Below, piece by piece: positions 27,084 to 38,913 of a stretch of 64,000 bases of DNA. The stretch is from the NCBI RefSeq assembly GCF_937616625.2, contig NC_065577.1, positions 21,651,501 to 21,715,500 of the forward strand, read 5' to 3'. The notes under the pieces were generated by a model. The model made no database searches. It was given only the letters and a program-made list of their open reading frames with translations, and was not told the DNA's origin. Positions within the stretch are counted from its first letter, which is position 1. The number at the start of each line of letters is the position of its first letter. A program made the translations under genes and the position numbers. This stretch comes from Mercurialis annua (Eukaryota > Streptophyta > Magnoliopsida > Malpighiales > Euphorbiaceae).

Positions 27084-28100
27084 GATTACCTAAGTGTATG
27101 TTTAGGTTATACTGCGCAAAGTTTCATGAAAATTGACGCAAGATTAGTATGTCGCGTCTCAAGTCTCTCTAACACATCGCTCCTATTTCCTAAGAATGGT
27201 TTGGTACGTCGCATCTCAAGTCTCTCAAATGCGTCGTTCCGATTTCTAAGCAACCATATTACCCAAAGTGTGCGAAATAAGTTACACTAGATTAGTACTA
27301 CGAATCTCAAGTCTCTGTAATGCGTCGTTTCGATTACCATGCCTATGTCGCGTCACAAGTCTCTCTAACGCGTCGTTCCGATTACCTAAGCATGGTTAGG
27401 TTATATTACGCAACGTGTGCGTGGAAAATGACAATATATTAGTATGTTGCGTCTCAAATCTATTCAACGTGTCGTCCCGACTACCTAAGCATTGTTAGGT
27501 TATATTACGCAAATTGTGCGCGAAAAGTGACAACATATATTAGTATGTCAAGTCTAATGTCTCTTTAACGAGTCGTTACGATTACCTAAGCATGGTCAGG
27601 TTATATTATGCATAGAGTGCGTGAAAAGTGACGCTAGATTAGTATGTCGCATCTCAAGTCTCTTGAACACGTCGTTTCGATTAAGTAAGAATGGTTTGGT
27701 TATATTACGCGAAGTGTGCGTTTTTTAGTGACGCTAGATTAGTATGTCTCGTGTTAAGTCTCTTTAACGCATCGTTTGGATTACCTAAGCATAGTTATGT
27801 TATATTACGCAAGGTGTGCCTGAAAAGTGACGCTAGACTAGTATGTCACGTCATAAGTCAAGAACGCGTCGTTCCGATTACCTAAGCATGGTTAGGTTAT
27901 TTTACACAAAGTGTGCGTGAAAAGTTACGCTGGATTAGTATGTCGCGTCGCAAGTCTCTTTAACGCGTCGTTCGATTATCTAAGCATGGTTAGGTTATAT
28001 TACGCAAAGTGTTCGTGAAAAGAGACTCTTGATTAGTATGTCACGTCTCAAATCTCTTTAACGCGTGTTCCGGTTACCTAAGCATGGTTAAAAATGACGC
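27040..28100 (+). repeat. Inverted duplication IR-2, left arm
   Basis: Pairs with 45297-46355 on the opposite strand (coordinate sum about 73397). Shared rare features include GTGTATG between TACCTAA and TTAGG near 27093, a contracted monomer after CCTAAGAATGG near 27200, a TTTTTTAGTGACG variant near 27721, and GTCAAGAACGCGTCG near 27857. The arm stops exactly at the strand switch at 28100. Confidence 0.82.
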
Positions 28101-31100
28101 GACGCATTAAAGAGACTTGAGACGCGGCGTACTAATTTGACCGTCATTTTTCACGCACACTTTGCGTAATACAACCTAACCATGATTAGGTAATCGAAAC
28201 GACGCTTTAAGGAGACTAAAGACACAACGTACTAACCTAGCAACAGTTTTCACGCACACATTGCGTAATATAACCTAACCATGCTTTAGGTAATCGGACA
28301 ACGCGTTAAAGAGACTTGATACGCGACATACTAATCTAGCGTTACTTTTCTCGCACACTTTGCGTAACATAACCCAACCTTTCAGTGGTAATCGGAACGA
28401 CGCGATAAAGAAAATTGAGATGGGACATACTAATCTATCGTCATTTTTCACGCACTCTTTGCGTAATATAACCTAAGCATAAGCGTAATCGAAACGACGC
28501 GTTAAATAGAATTGAGACGCGACATACAAATTTATTGTCATTTTTCACGCACACTTTGCGTAATATAACCCAACCATGCTTAGGTAGTCGGAACAACGCG
28601 TTAGAGAGAGTTGTGACGCGACATAAGCATGGTAATCTAAATAATGCGTTAAAGAGACTTCAGACGCGACATACTAATCTAGCGTCACTTTTCACGCACA
28701 CTTTGCAAAAGATAAACTCACCATGCTTAGGTAATCGGAACGACATGTTCAAGAGACTTGCGACGCGACATACTAATCTATTATCACTTTTCATGCAAAC
28801 TATGTGTAATATAACCTAACCATGCTTAGAAAATCAGAACGATGTGTTAGAGAGACTTGTAAAGTGAAACGATGCGTTAAAAAGACTTGAGACGCGCCAC
28901 TCTAATCTAGCGTCACTTTCTACGCACACTGCGTAATATGACTTAAGCATGCCTAGGTAATCGTAACAACGCGTTAAAGAGACTTGTGAAACAACATACT
29001 AATCTAGCGACACTTTTAACGTGTACTTGGCGTAATATAACATAACCATGCTTTGGTAATCGGAACGACGCGTTAAAGAGACTTGAGATGCGACGTACTA
29101 CTATTGTCACTTTTCACGCACACTTTGTGTAATATAACCTAACCATTCTTAGGTAATCGGAACGACGCATTAAAGAGACTTGAGACGCGACATACTAATC
29201 AAGCGTCACTTTTCACGCACACTTTGCGTAATATAACCAAACCATGCTTAGGTAATCGGAACGACGCGTTAGAGAGACTGGAGACGAGACATAAGCATGG
29301 TAATCAAAACGACGCGTTAAAGCGACTTCAGGCACGCCATACTAATCTAGCGTCACGTTTTATGCAGACTTTGCGTAATATAACCTAACCATGCGTAGGT
29401 AATCGGAACGACACATTAAAGAGATTTGAGACGCGACATACTAATTTAGCGTCACTTTTCAAGCACACTTTGCGTAATATATCCTAATATGTTGCTTAGG
29501 TAATAGGAACGAGTCGTTAGAGAGACTTGTGACGCGAGATACTAATCTAGCGTCACTTTTCACGCACGCTTTGCGTAATATAACGTAACCATGCTTAGGT
29601 AATCGGAACACGCGTTAAAGAGACTTGTGACGCGACATAAGCATGGTAATCGAAACGACGCGTTAAAGAGACTTGAGACGCGCCATACTAATCCAGTGTC
29701 ACGTTTTACACAGACTTTGCATAGTATAACCTAACCATGCTTAGGTAATCGGAACGACGAGTTAATGAGACTTGAGACGCGACATACTAATCTAGCGTCA
29801 CTTTTCACGCACACTTTGCATAATGTAATTAAGGGCTTAGGTAGTCGTAACGATGAGTTAAAGAGACTTGAGACGGGACATACTAATCTAGCGTGACTTT
29901 TCACGCACACTACCTAATCATGCTTAGATAATCGGAACGACGCGTTAAAGGGACTTGAGATGCGACACCCTAATCTAGCGTCACTTTCCACGCACACTCT
30001 GCGTAATATAACCTAACAATACTATTGTCACTTTTCGACGAGGCTGTGAATGAAGAAGAAAAGAAGAGAAAGGTTTTCAGAGAGTAGAAAAGAATTACCT
30101 AGGGTTTACTCTTAAACCCCTTTATATAGTTAGGGTTTAGGAGCAAACCTTGCCTTGCTGGCAGGCTGTCCTTCGTGTGGTCCCTGAAATCGGTTATGCC
30201 TACGTGGAGAATATCCCCCGTATGGGGCGCAGTTTGTTAGGTTTGTTAGGTAATCAAACAACGTTAAAGAGACTTGAGACGCGCCATACTAATCTAGCGT
30301 CACTTTTTACGCACACTTTGCGTAATATAACCTAACAATTCTTAGGTAATTGGAACAACGCGTTTAAGAGACTTAAGACGCGACATACTAATCTAGCATC
30401 ACTTTTCACGCAAACTTTGCGTAATATAACCTAAGCATGCTTATGTAATCGAAACAACGCGTTAAAGAGAATTGAGACGCGGCATAATAATCTAGCATCA
30501 CGTTTTACGCACACTTTGCGTAAAATAACCTAACCATGATTAGGTAATTGGAACGACGCGTTACATAGACTTCATACGCGATATACTAATATTGTCACTT
30601 TTCACGCAAACTTTTTGTAATATACCCGACACATGCTTAGGTAATCGAAAAGACGCGTTAAAGAGACTTGAGACACGACATACATTATTGTTACTTTTCA
30701 CGCACATTTTGCGTATTATAACTTAACACCGCTTAGGTAATTGGAACGACGCGTTAGAGAGACTTGTGACGCGACATAAGCATGGTAATCAAAACAACGC
30801 GTTAAAGAGACTTTAGACGCGACATATTAATCTAGCGTCACTTTTCACGCAAACTTTGCATAATATAACCTAACACCGCTTAGGTAATCGGAACGACGCA
30901 TTAAAGAGCCTTGAGACGCAAGTATCTAGCGTCACTTTTCACGCACACCTTGCATAATATAAGACTTGAGACGCGACATACCAATCCATTGTCATTTTTC
31001 ACGCACACTTTGCATAATATAACATAACCATGCTTAGATAATTGGAACAACGTGTTAAAAAGACTTGTGACTCGATATAAACATGGTAATCGAAACGACG

Positions 31101-32048
31101 CATTAAAGAGACTTGAGGCACGCAATTTTAATCTAGCGTTACTATTTTTACGCACATTTGGCGTAATATAACATAATCATTCTTAGGAAATCGGAACGAC
31201 GCGTTAGAGATACTTAAGACGCGACATTATAATCTAGTGTCATTATTTATGCACACTTTGCATAATACAACCTAACTAGCTTAGTAAATCGAAACGACGC
31301 ATTAGAGGGACTTGTGACGCGACATACTAATCTAACGTCACTTTTCACGCACACTTTGCGTAACCTAACCTAACCATGCTTAGGTAATCGGAACGACACT
31401 TTAAAGGGAATTATGACGCGAGATAAGCATGGTAATCGAAACGACGCGTTAAAGAGACTTGAGACGAAACATACTAATCTAGCGTTAGTTGTTACACACA
31501 CTTTGCATAATATAACCTAATCATGCTTAGGTAATCAGAACGACGAATTAAAGAGACTTGAGACGCAACATACTAATCTAGCGTCACTTTTCACGCCAAC
31601 TTTGCATAATGTAACCTAACCATGCTTAGGTAATCGGAACGATGCATTAAAGAGCCTTGAGACGCGACATACTAGCGTGACTTATTACGCACACTTTGCG
31701 TAATATAACCTAACCATGCTTAGGTAATCGGAACGACACGTTAAAGAGACTTGAAACTGGACATACTAATCTAGCGTCACTTTTCACGCACACTTTGCGT
31801 ATTATAACCTAACCATGCTTAGGGAATCGTAACGACGCGTTAAAGAGACTTGAGACGCGACATACTAAATCTATTGATCCTGTTCACGCACACTTTGCGT
31901 ATTATAACCTAACCATTCTTAGGTAATCGCAACGACGCGTTAGACAGACTTTTGATGCGAAATAAACATGGTAATCAAAACGACGCGTTACATAGACTTG
32001 AGACGCGACATACTAGTCTAGCGTCACTTTTCTCGCAGACTTTGCGTA
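28101..32048 (-). repeat. Satellite block 6, reverse (outer half of IR-1 left arm)
   Basis: Reverse-strand satellite interrupted by insert A at 30037-30246. It is the inverted counterpart of 51106-54848. A 147-bp stretch compared by hand at the outer end differs at 6 positions. The satellite part of the right-hand counterpart is shorter by about 0.9 kb (between inserts C and A'), while one 99-bp monomer present at about 51670-51770 is missing here. The inner end abuts insert B. Confidence 0.94.
30037..30246 (-). mobile_element. Insert A: truncated LTR- or promoter-like fragment
   Basis: A 210-bp non-satellite fragment, homologous in reverse complement to the last 205-210 bp of insert A' (52335-52948). 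It keeps the TATA box (reverse complement of TATATAAA at 30120-30128), the telo-box and the pyrimidine-rich leader, but lacks the upstream 400 bp. The left edge cuts a monomer at GTCACTTTTC, at the same base as in A'. The right edge contains a TTAGGTTTG doublet against TTAGGTAATC, which looks like a deletion joint. The best guess is the 3' part of a plant LTR; this is inference from base composition and TATA context only. Confidence 0.5.
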
Positions 32049-32270
32049 TTTAGAGATACGACGATAAACCATAACAGATACATGTATGACTAGCTAGGAT
32101 CACAGCCTCACAGGATCCTCAGGAGATGCAAGTGAAGAGCATACCCTTATGCCTTTTCTGGCTGAATATGAAGAGAAACAAGAATATATAACTATCCTTT
32201 ACTTACAAAAAATTGGAGAAGAGAGATGTTTAGAAACAAGGCATTTTTATTGAAGCGTAAAATATTACAA
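32049..32270. other. Insert B: unidentified element at a strand switch (short copy)
   Basis: A 222-bp AT-rich non-satellite sequence between reverse monomers (left, ending TTTGCGTA) and forward monomers (right, starting AGTATGTCGCG). It is the reverse complement of 50796-51105 except for an 88-bp net shortfall. The missing segment lies between AGCCTCA and CAGGATCC, and the ends of the corresponding stretch in B' share the trinucleotide TCA, consistent with a microhomology deletion. I see no terminal inverted repeats, target duplication, coding motif or RNA structure. It may be a TE relic or genomic filler captured at an inversion breakpoint. Confidence 0.75.
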
Positions 32271-34284
32271 AGTATGTCGCGTCTCAAGTCTCTTTAACGC
32301 GTCGTTCTGATTACCTAAGCATGGTTAGGTTATATTACGCAAAGTTTGCGTGAAAAGTAACGCTAGATTATTATGTCGCCTCTCAAGTCTCTTTAACACG
32401 TCTTTCCGATTACCTAAGCATGGTTAGGTTATATTACGCAAACTGTGCGTTAAAAGTGACGCTAGATTAGTATGGCGAGTCTCGAGTCTCTTTAGCACGT
32501 CGTTTCGATTACCATGCTTATGTCGCGTCACAATTCTCTTTATTGCATTGTTCTGATTACCTAAGCATGGTTAGATTATAGTACGCAAAGCGTGCGTGAA
32601 AAGGATTGCTAGATTAGTATGTCGTATCTCAAGTCTCTTTAACGCGTCGTTTCGATTGTCTAAGCATGGTTAGGTTATATTATGCAAAGTGTGCGTGAAA
32701 AGTGACACTAGATTAGTATGTCACGGCTAACGTCTCTTAAGGCATCGTTCTGATTACCTAATCGTGGTTAGGTTATATCACACAAAGTGTGCGTAAAAGG
32801 TGACGGTAGATTAGTATGGCGTGTCTCGAGTCACTTTAACGCGTCGTTTCGATTACCATGCTTATGTCGAGTCAGAATTCTTCAAACGCGTCGTTCCGAT
32901 TACCTAAAGCATTGTTAAGTTATATTACGCAAAGTGTGCGTGAAAAATGACAATAGATTAGTATGTCACGTCTCAAGTCTTTTTAACGGGTCGTTCCGAT
33001 GACCTAAGCATGATTATGTTATATTATGCAAAGTGTGTGAAAAAAGTGACGCTAGATTAATAGGTCGCCTCTCGAGTCTCTTTAAGGAGTCGTTCCGATT
33101 ATCTAAGCATGGTTAGGTTATATTACGCAAAGTGTGCGTAAAAAGTGACTCTAGATTAGTATGTTTTGTCTCAAGTCTCTTTAACACGTCGTTCTGATTA
33201 CCTAAGCATTGTTAGGTTATATTACGTAAAGTCTGCGTGAAAAGTGACGGTAGATTAGTACGGCGCATCTCAAGTATCTTTAACTCGTCGTTCCAATTTC
33301 CTAAGCATGGTTATGTTATATTACGCAAAGTGTGCGTGAAAAAGTGACACTAGATTAGTATATTGCATCTCAAGTCTCTTTAACGCGTCGTTCTGATTTC
33401 CTAAGCATGGTTATGTTGTGTTACGCAAAATGTGCGTAAAAAGTGACGCTAGATTAAAATTGCGCGTCTCAAGTCTCTTTAACGCGTCTTTTCGATTACC
33501 ATGCTTATGTTGCGTCATATGTCTCTCTAACGCATCGTTCCGATTACCTAAGTTTGGTTAGGTTATATTATGAAAAGTGTCCTTAGAAAGTGACGCTAGA
33601 TTAGTATGACAGTGTCTCAAGACTCTCTTTAACGCGTCGTTCCGATTACCTAAGATGGGTTACGTTATATTACGCAAGGAGTGCATGAAAAGTGATGCTA
33701 GATTAGTATGTCGCGTCTCAAGTCTCTTTAACGCGTCGTTTTGATTACTTAAGAATGGTTAGGTTTACGCAAAGTGTGAGAGAAAAGTAACGCTAGATTA
33801 GTATGTCACTTCTCAAGTCTCTTTAACACGTCGTTCCGATTACCTAAGCATGGTTATGTTATACTACACAAGGTATCCGTGAAAAGTGACGCTAGATTAG
33901 TATGTCGTGTCTCAAGGCTCTTTATTGCGTTGTTCTCATTTACCTAAGCATGCTTACGTGATATTATGCAAAGTTGGCGTGAAAAGTGACGTTAGATTAA
34001 TATGGCGCGTCTCAAGTCGCTTTAACGTGTTGTTTCGATGACCATGCTTATGTCGCGTCAAAAGTCTCTCTAACATGTCGTTCCGATTACCGAAGCATGG
34101 TTTGGTTATATTATGCAAAAGTGTGTGTAAAGAATGACAATAGATTAGTATGTCGCGTCTCAAATCTATTTAACGCGTCATTCTAATTACTTAAGAATGG
34201 TTGGGTTATGTTACGCAAAGTGTGTGTGAAAAATCACAATAGATTAGTTAGTCGCGTCTTAAGTGACGCTCGATTGGTATGTCG

Positions 34285-34838
34285 CGTATGATTAGTATGT
34301 CGCGTCTCAAGTCTCTTTAACGCGTCGTTTTGATTACCAAAGCATGGTTAGGTTATAGTACACAAAGAGTGCGTGAAAAGGATCAATAGATTAGTATGTC
34401 GCGTGTCAAGCCTCTTTCATGCGTCATTCCGATTACCTAAGCATGGTTAGGTTATATTATGCAAAGTGTGCGTGAAAAGTGATGCTATATTGGTATGTCC
34501 AGTCTTAAGTTTCTTTAACTGCGTCGTTTCGATTACCTAAGCATGGTTAGGTTATATTACTCAAAGTGTGCGTAAAAAGTGACGATAGATTAGGATATTT
34601 CGTCTCAAATCTCTTTAAGGCGTCGTTTTGATTACCATGCTTATCTCGCAGCACAAGTCTCTTTAACGCGTCGTTCTGATTACCAAAGCATGGTTAGGTT
34701 ATATTACGCAAAGTGTGCGTGAAAGTGACGTTAGATTAGTATGTCGCGCGTCTCAAGACTCTCTAACGCGACGTTCCGATTTCCTAAGCAGGGATTACTT
34801 ATATTATGCAAAGTGTGTGTGAAAACTGACGCTAGATT
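34285..34838 (+). repeat. Direct duplication, copy 1 (offset 4075 bp)
   Basis: Repeated at 38360-38913 with few differences. Rare shared features include GTACACAAAGAGTGCG, TATATTGGTATGTCC followed by AGTCTTAAGTTTC, an extra base in TAACTGCGTCG, a doubled GTCGCGCG, and CCTAAGCAGGGATTACTTA. A third, inverted copy is at about 48240-48780 in the IR-1 right arm, so the block existed before IR-1 formed. Confidence 0.86.
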
Positions 34839-36799
34839 AGTATGTCGCCTCTCAAGTCTCTCTAACGCGTCGTTCCAATTTCCTAAGCATGGTTAGGTTA
34901 TATTACGTAAAGTGTGCATAAAAAGTGACGATGCATCGTTTCGATTACCATGCTTATATCGCGTCACAATTCTATCTAACGCGTCCTTCTGATTAACTAA
35001 GCATGGTTAGGTTGTATTACGCAAAGTGTGCATGAAAAACGACAATAGATTAGAATGTCGTGTCTTAAGTCTATCTAACGCGTTGATCCGATTACTTAAG
35101 CATGGTTAGGTTTGTATGTCGCGTCTCATGTGTCTTTAGCGCGTCGTTTCGATTACATAAGCATGGTTAGGTTATATTACGCGAGGTGAGCGTGAAAAGT
35201 GACGCTAGACTAGTATGTCGCATCTCAAGTCTCTTTAACGCGTCGTTTCGATTACCATGTCGCGTCTCAAGTCTCTTTAAAGTGTCGTTCCGATTACCTA
35301 AGCATGGTTAGGGTATTTTAAGCAAAGTATGCGTGAAAAGTGACGCTAAATTAGTAGGTCACGTCTCAAGTCTTTTTAACGCGTGCTTCGATTACCTGAG
35401 CATAGTTAGGTTATGTTACGCAAAGTGTGTGTGTAATGTGACGCTAGATTAGTATATAGTGTCTCAAGTCTCTTGAACGCGTCGTTAATATTACCTAAGC
35501 ATGGTTAGGTTATATTACGCAAAGTGTGCGTGAAAAGTGACGCTAAATTAATATTGCGCGTCTCAAGTCTCGTTCATGCGTCGTTTCAGTTACCATGCTT
35601 ATGTGACATTACAAGTCGCTCAATCGCGTCGTTCCGATTACATACGCATGGTTAGGATATATTTCGCAAAGTGCGCATGAAAAGTGGCAATAGTATATTG
35701 CGTATCAAGTCTATTTAACGCGTCGTTCCGATTACTTAAGCATGGATAGTTTATTTCACGCAAAGTGTTCGTGAAAAGTAACGCTAGATTAATATGTCGT
35801 GTCTCAAGTCTCTTTAACGCATCTTTTCGATTACCTATGCATGGTAAAGTTATATTACGCAAAGCTTGCGTGAAAAGTGACGCAAGATTAGCATGTCGAC
35901 TCTCTTGTTCTTTAACGCGTCGTTCCGATTACCTAAGCATGGTTAGGTTATATTACGCAAAGTGTGCGTGAAGAGTGACGCGTCATTCTGATTACGTAAG
36001 CATCGTTTGTTATATTACGCAAAGTGTGCATAAAAAGTTTCAATAGATTAGTATTTCGCGTCTAAAGTCTCTTTAACGCGTCGTTCCGATTACCTAAGTA
36101 TGGTTAGGTTATTTTACGCAAAGTGTGCGTGAAAAATGACGCTGGATTAGTATGTCGCGTCTCAAGTCTCTTTAACGCGTGTGTCCGATTACCTAAGCAT
36201 GGTTAGGTTATATTACACAAAGTGTGCGTGAAACGTCACACTAGATTAGTAAAAAGTGTGCGTGAAAAGTGACGCTAGATTAGTATGTTGCTTCTCAAGT
36301 GTCTTAAGCGCGTGTTCCGATTACCTAAGCATGGTTAGGTTATATTACGCAAAGTGTGCGTGAAAAGTGACGCTTGAGTAGTATGTCGCGTCTCAAGCCT
36401 CTTTTTCGTTCTGATTAACTAAGCATTGTTAGGTTATATTACGCAAAGTGTGCGTGAAAAGTGACGCAAGATTAGTATGTCGTGTCTCAAGTCACTTTAA
36501 CGCGCCTTTCCGATAACCTAAGCATGGTTAAGTAATATTATGCAAAGTGTGCGTAAATAGTGATGCTGGATTAGTATGGCACTTCTCAAGTCTCTTTACT
36601 GCGTCATTTCGATTAGCATACTTATGTCACGTCACAAGTCTCTCTAACTCGTCGTTCCGATTACCTAATCATAGTTAGGTTATATTACGCAAAGTTTTCG
36701 TGAAAAGTGATGCTGGATTTTTATATCGAGACACATGTCTCTTTAACACGCCGTTCCGACTACCTATGCATGGTTAGGTTATATTACGCAAAGTGTATG

Positions 36800-38300
36800 T
36801 GAAAAGTGACGTTAGATTGGAATGTCGCGTCACAAGTCTCTCTAACGCATCGTTCCGATTACGTAAGCATGGTTAGGTTACATTACGCAAAGTGTGTTTT
36901 AAAAGTGACGCTAGATTAGCATGTCGAGTCACAAGTCTCTCTAACGCGTCGTTTAAATTACCTAATCATGGTTAGGTTATACTACGCGAAGTGTGCGTGA
37001 AAAGTGACGCTAGATTAGTTGTCGTGTCTCAAGTCTCTTTAATGCGTCGTTCAGATTACCAAAGCATGGTTAGGTTATCTTACGCAAAGTGTCCATGAAA
37101 ATTGACAATAGAGTAGTATGTCGTGTCTCAAGTCTCTTTAACGCGTCGTTTCGATTACCATGCTTATGTCGAATAATCACATGTCTCTCTAACGCGTCGT
37201 TCCGATTAAATAAGAATGGTTAGGTTATTTACCAAAGCGTGCGTGAAAAGTGGTAACAGATTAGTATGTCGCGTCTCAAGTCTCTTTAACGCGTCCTTTC
37301 AATTACCATGCTTATGTAGCGTCACAAGTCTATCTAACTCATCGATCTGATTACCTAAGCATGGTTAGGTTATATTACGCAAAGTGTGCGTGGAAAGTGA
37401 TGCTAGATTTGTATGTCGAGTCACAAGTCTCTTTAACCCGTCGTTCCGATTACCTAAGCATGGTTAGGTTATATTATGCAAATTTTGTGTGAAAAGAGAC
37501 GCTAGATAATATGTCGCGTCACAAGTCTCTCTAACGCGTCGTTCTGATCACCTAAGCATGGTTACGTTATACTACGCAAAGTGTGCGTGAAAACTGACGC
37601 TAGATTAGTATGTTGCGTCTCAAGTCTCTTTAATGCGTCGTTCCGATTAGCAAAGTATGCTTAGGTTATATTATGCAAAGTGTGCGTGAAAAGCGATAAT
37701 AGATTAGTATGTCGTGTCTCAAGTCTCTTTGACGCGTCGTTTCGATTACCATGCTTATGTCGAGTTACAAGCGTCTCTAACGCGTCGTTCTGATCATGTT
37801 TAGGTTATATTATACGAAGTGCGCGTGAGAAGTGACAATTTATTAGTATGTCGCCTCTCAAGTCTCTTAAATGTGTCGTTTGGATTTTCATGCTTATGTC
37901 GCGTTATAGGTCTCTCTAATTCGTTGTTTCGATTACCTAAGAATGGTTAGGTTATATTACGCAAAGTGTGCGTGAAAAGTGATGCTAGATTTGTATGTTG
38001 AGTCACAAGTCTCTTTAACGCGTCGTTCTGATTACCTAAGCATAGTTAGGTTAAATTACGCAAAATTTACGTGAGAAGTGATGGAAGATTAGTATGTCAC
38101 GTCACAAGTCTCTCTAACGAGTCGTTTAAATTACCTAATCATGGTTAGGTTATATTACGCAAAGTGTGCGTGAAAAGTGACGCTAGATTAGTGTCGCGTC
38201 TCAAGTCTCTTTAATGCGTCGTTTCGATTACCAAAGCATGGTTAGGTTATATTGCACAAAGTGTGCGTGAAAAGTGACAATAGATAATGTATGTCGTATC
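36800..38300 (+). repeat. Higher-order repeat with 583-590-bp period
   Basis: The ATGTCGMGTCACAAG monomer pair recurs with starts at about 36921, 37511 and 38094, steps of 590 and 583 bp. The preceding unit of the pair is at about 36830, 37415 and 37995. The first and third copies share TTTAAATTACCTAATCATGG. The period equals about six long monomers or four long-short dimers. Copies are diverged, so this is older than the 530-bp duplication. Confidence 0.68.
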
Positions 38301-38359
38301 TCAAGTCTCTTTAACGCGTAGTTTCGATTACAATACTATGCTTATGTCGCATCACGCGT

Positions 38360-38913
38360 AGTTTCGATTAGTATGTCGCGTCTCAAGTCTCTTTAACGCG
38401 TCGTTTTGATTACTAAAGCATGGTTAGGTTATAGTACACAAAGAGTGCGTGAAAATGATCAATAGATTAGTTGTCGCGTGTCAAGTCTCTTTCACACGTC
38501 ATTCCGATTACCTAAGCATTGTTAGGTGTTATTATGCAAAGTGTGCGTGAAAAGTGATGCTATATTGGTATGTCCAGTCTTAAGTTTCTTTAACTGCGTC
38601 GTTTCGATTACCTAAGCATGGTTAGGTTATATTACGCAAAGTATGCGTAAAAAGTAACGCCAGATTAATATGTTTCGTCTCAAATCTCTTTAACGCGTCG
38701 TTTTGATTACCATGCTTATCTCGCAGCCCAAGTCTCTTTAACGCGTCGTTCCGATTACCAAAGCATGGTTAGGTTATATTACGCAAAGTGTGCGTGAAAG
38801 TGACGTTAGATTAGTATGTCGCGCGTCTCAAGACTCTCTAATGCGACGTTCCGATTTCCTAAGCAGGGATTACTTATATTACGCAAAGTGTGCGTGAAAA
38901 CTGACGCTAGATT
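38360..38913 (+). repeat. Direct duplication, copy 2 (offset 4075 bp)
   Basis: The counterpart of 34285-34838; for example AGTCTTAAGTTTC is at 34501 and 38576, and CAGGGATT is at about 34789 and 38864. It is preceded by a scrambled patch (38325-38365) with ACTATGCTTATG and a duplicated GCGTAGTTTCGATTA, probably the duplication joint. Confidence 0.85.

Larger units (their letters stand above)
14843..28100 (+). repeat. Satellite block 5, forward
   Basis: The longest uninterrupted forward block, 13.3 kb of satellite only. Its first 5 kb holds at least three copies of a 1.7-1.9-kb higher-order repeat, and a further related copy lies at about 26700-28100. A 530-bp tandem duplication lies at about 19980-21030, and a 45-bp short-unit pair at 26993-27083. 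Positions about 23800-26130 have a direct counterpart at about 53700-56100. The right end (28100) is a derived junction in which a forward monomer stops at AAAAATGACGC and reverse satellite begins. Confidence 0.96.
28101..36340 (-). repeat. Inverted duplication IR-1, left arm
   Basis: An 8.2-kb arm mirrored by 46630-54848 (coordinate sum 82949-83154, drifting with indels). It includes two satellite orientations plus inserts A and B. Correspondence holds through 33954-34163 with 48900-49115 and 35638-35971 with 47002-47320, including a rare truncation (GATTAGTAAAAAGTGTGCG) at about 36243. It is lost at about 36340, where the right side passes into a different higher-order repeat. The separating spacer is about 10.3 kb. 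Confidence 0.87.

Noticed and set aside
30150..30335. 61-codon frame across insert A and satellite
   Set aside because: It starts in a promoter-like fragment on the strand opposite its TATA box and runs into satellite, so it is a chimeric chance frame.
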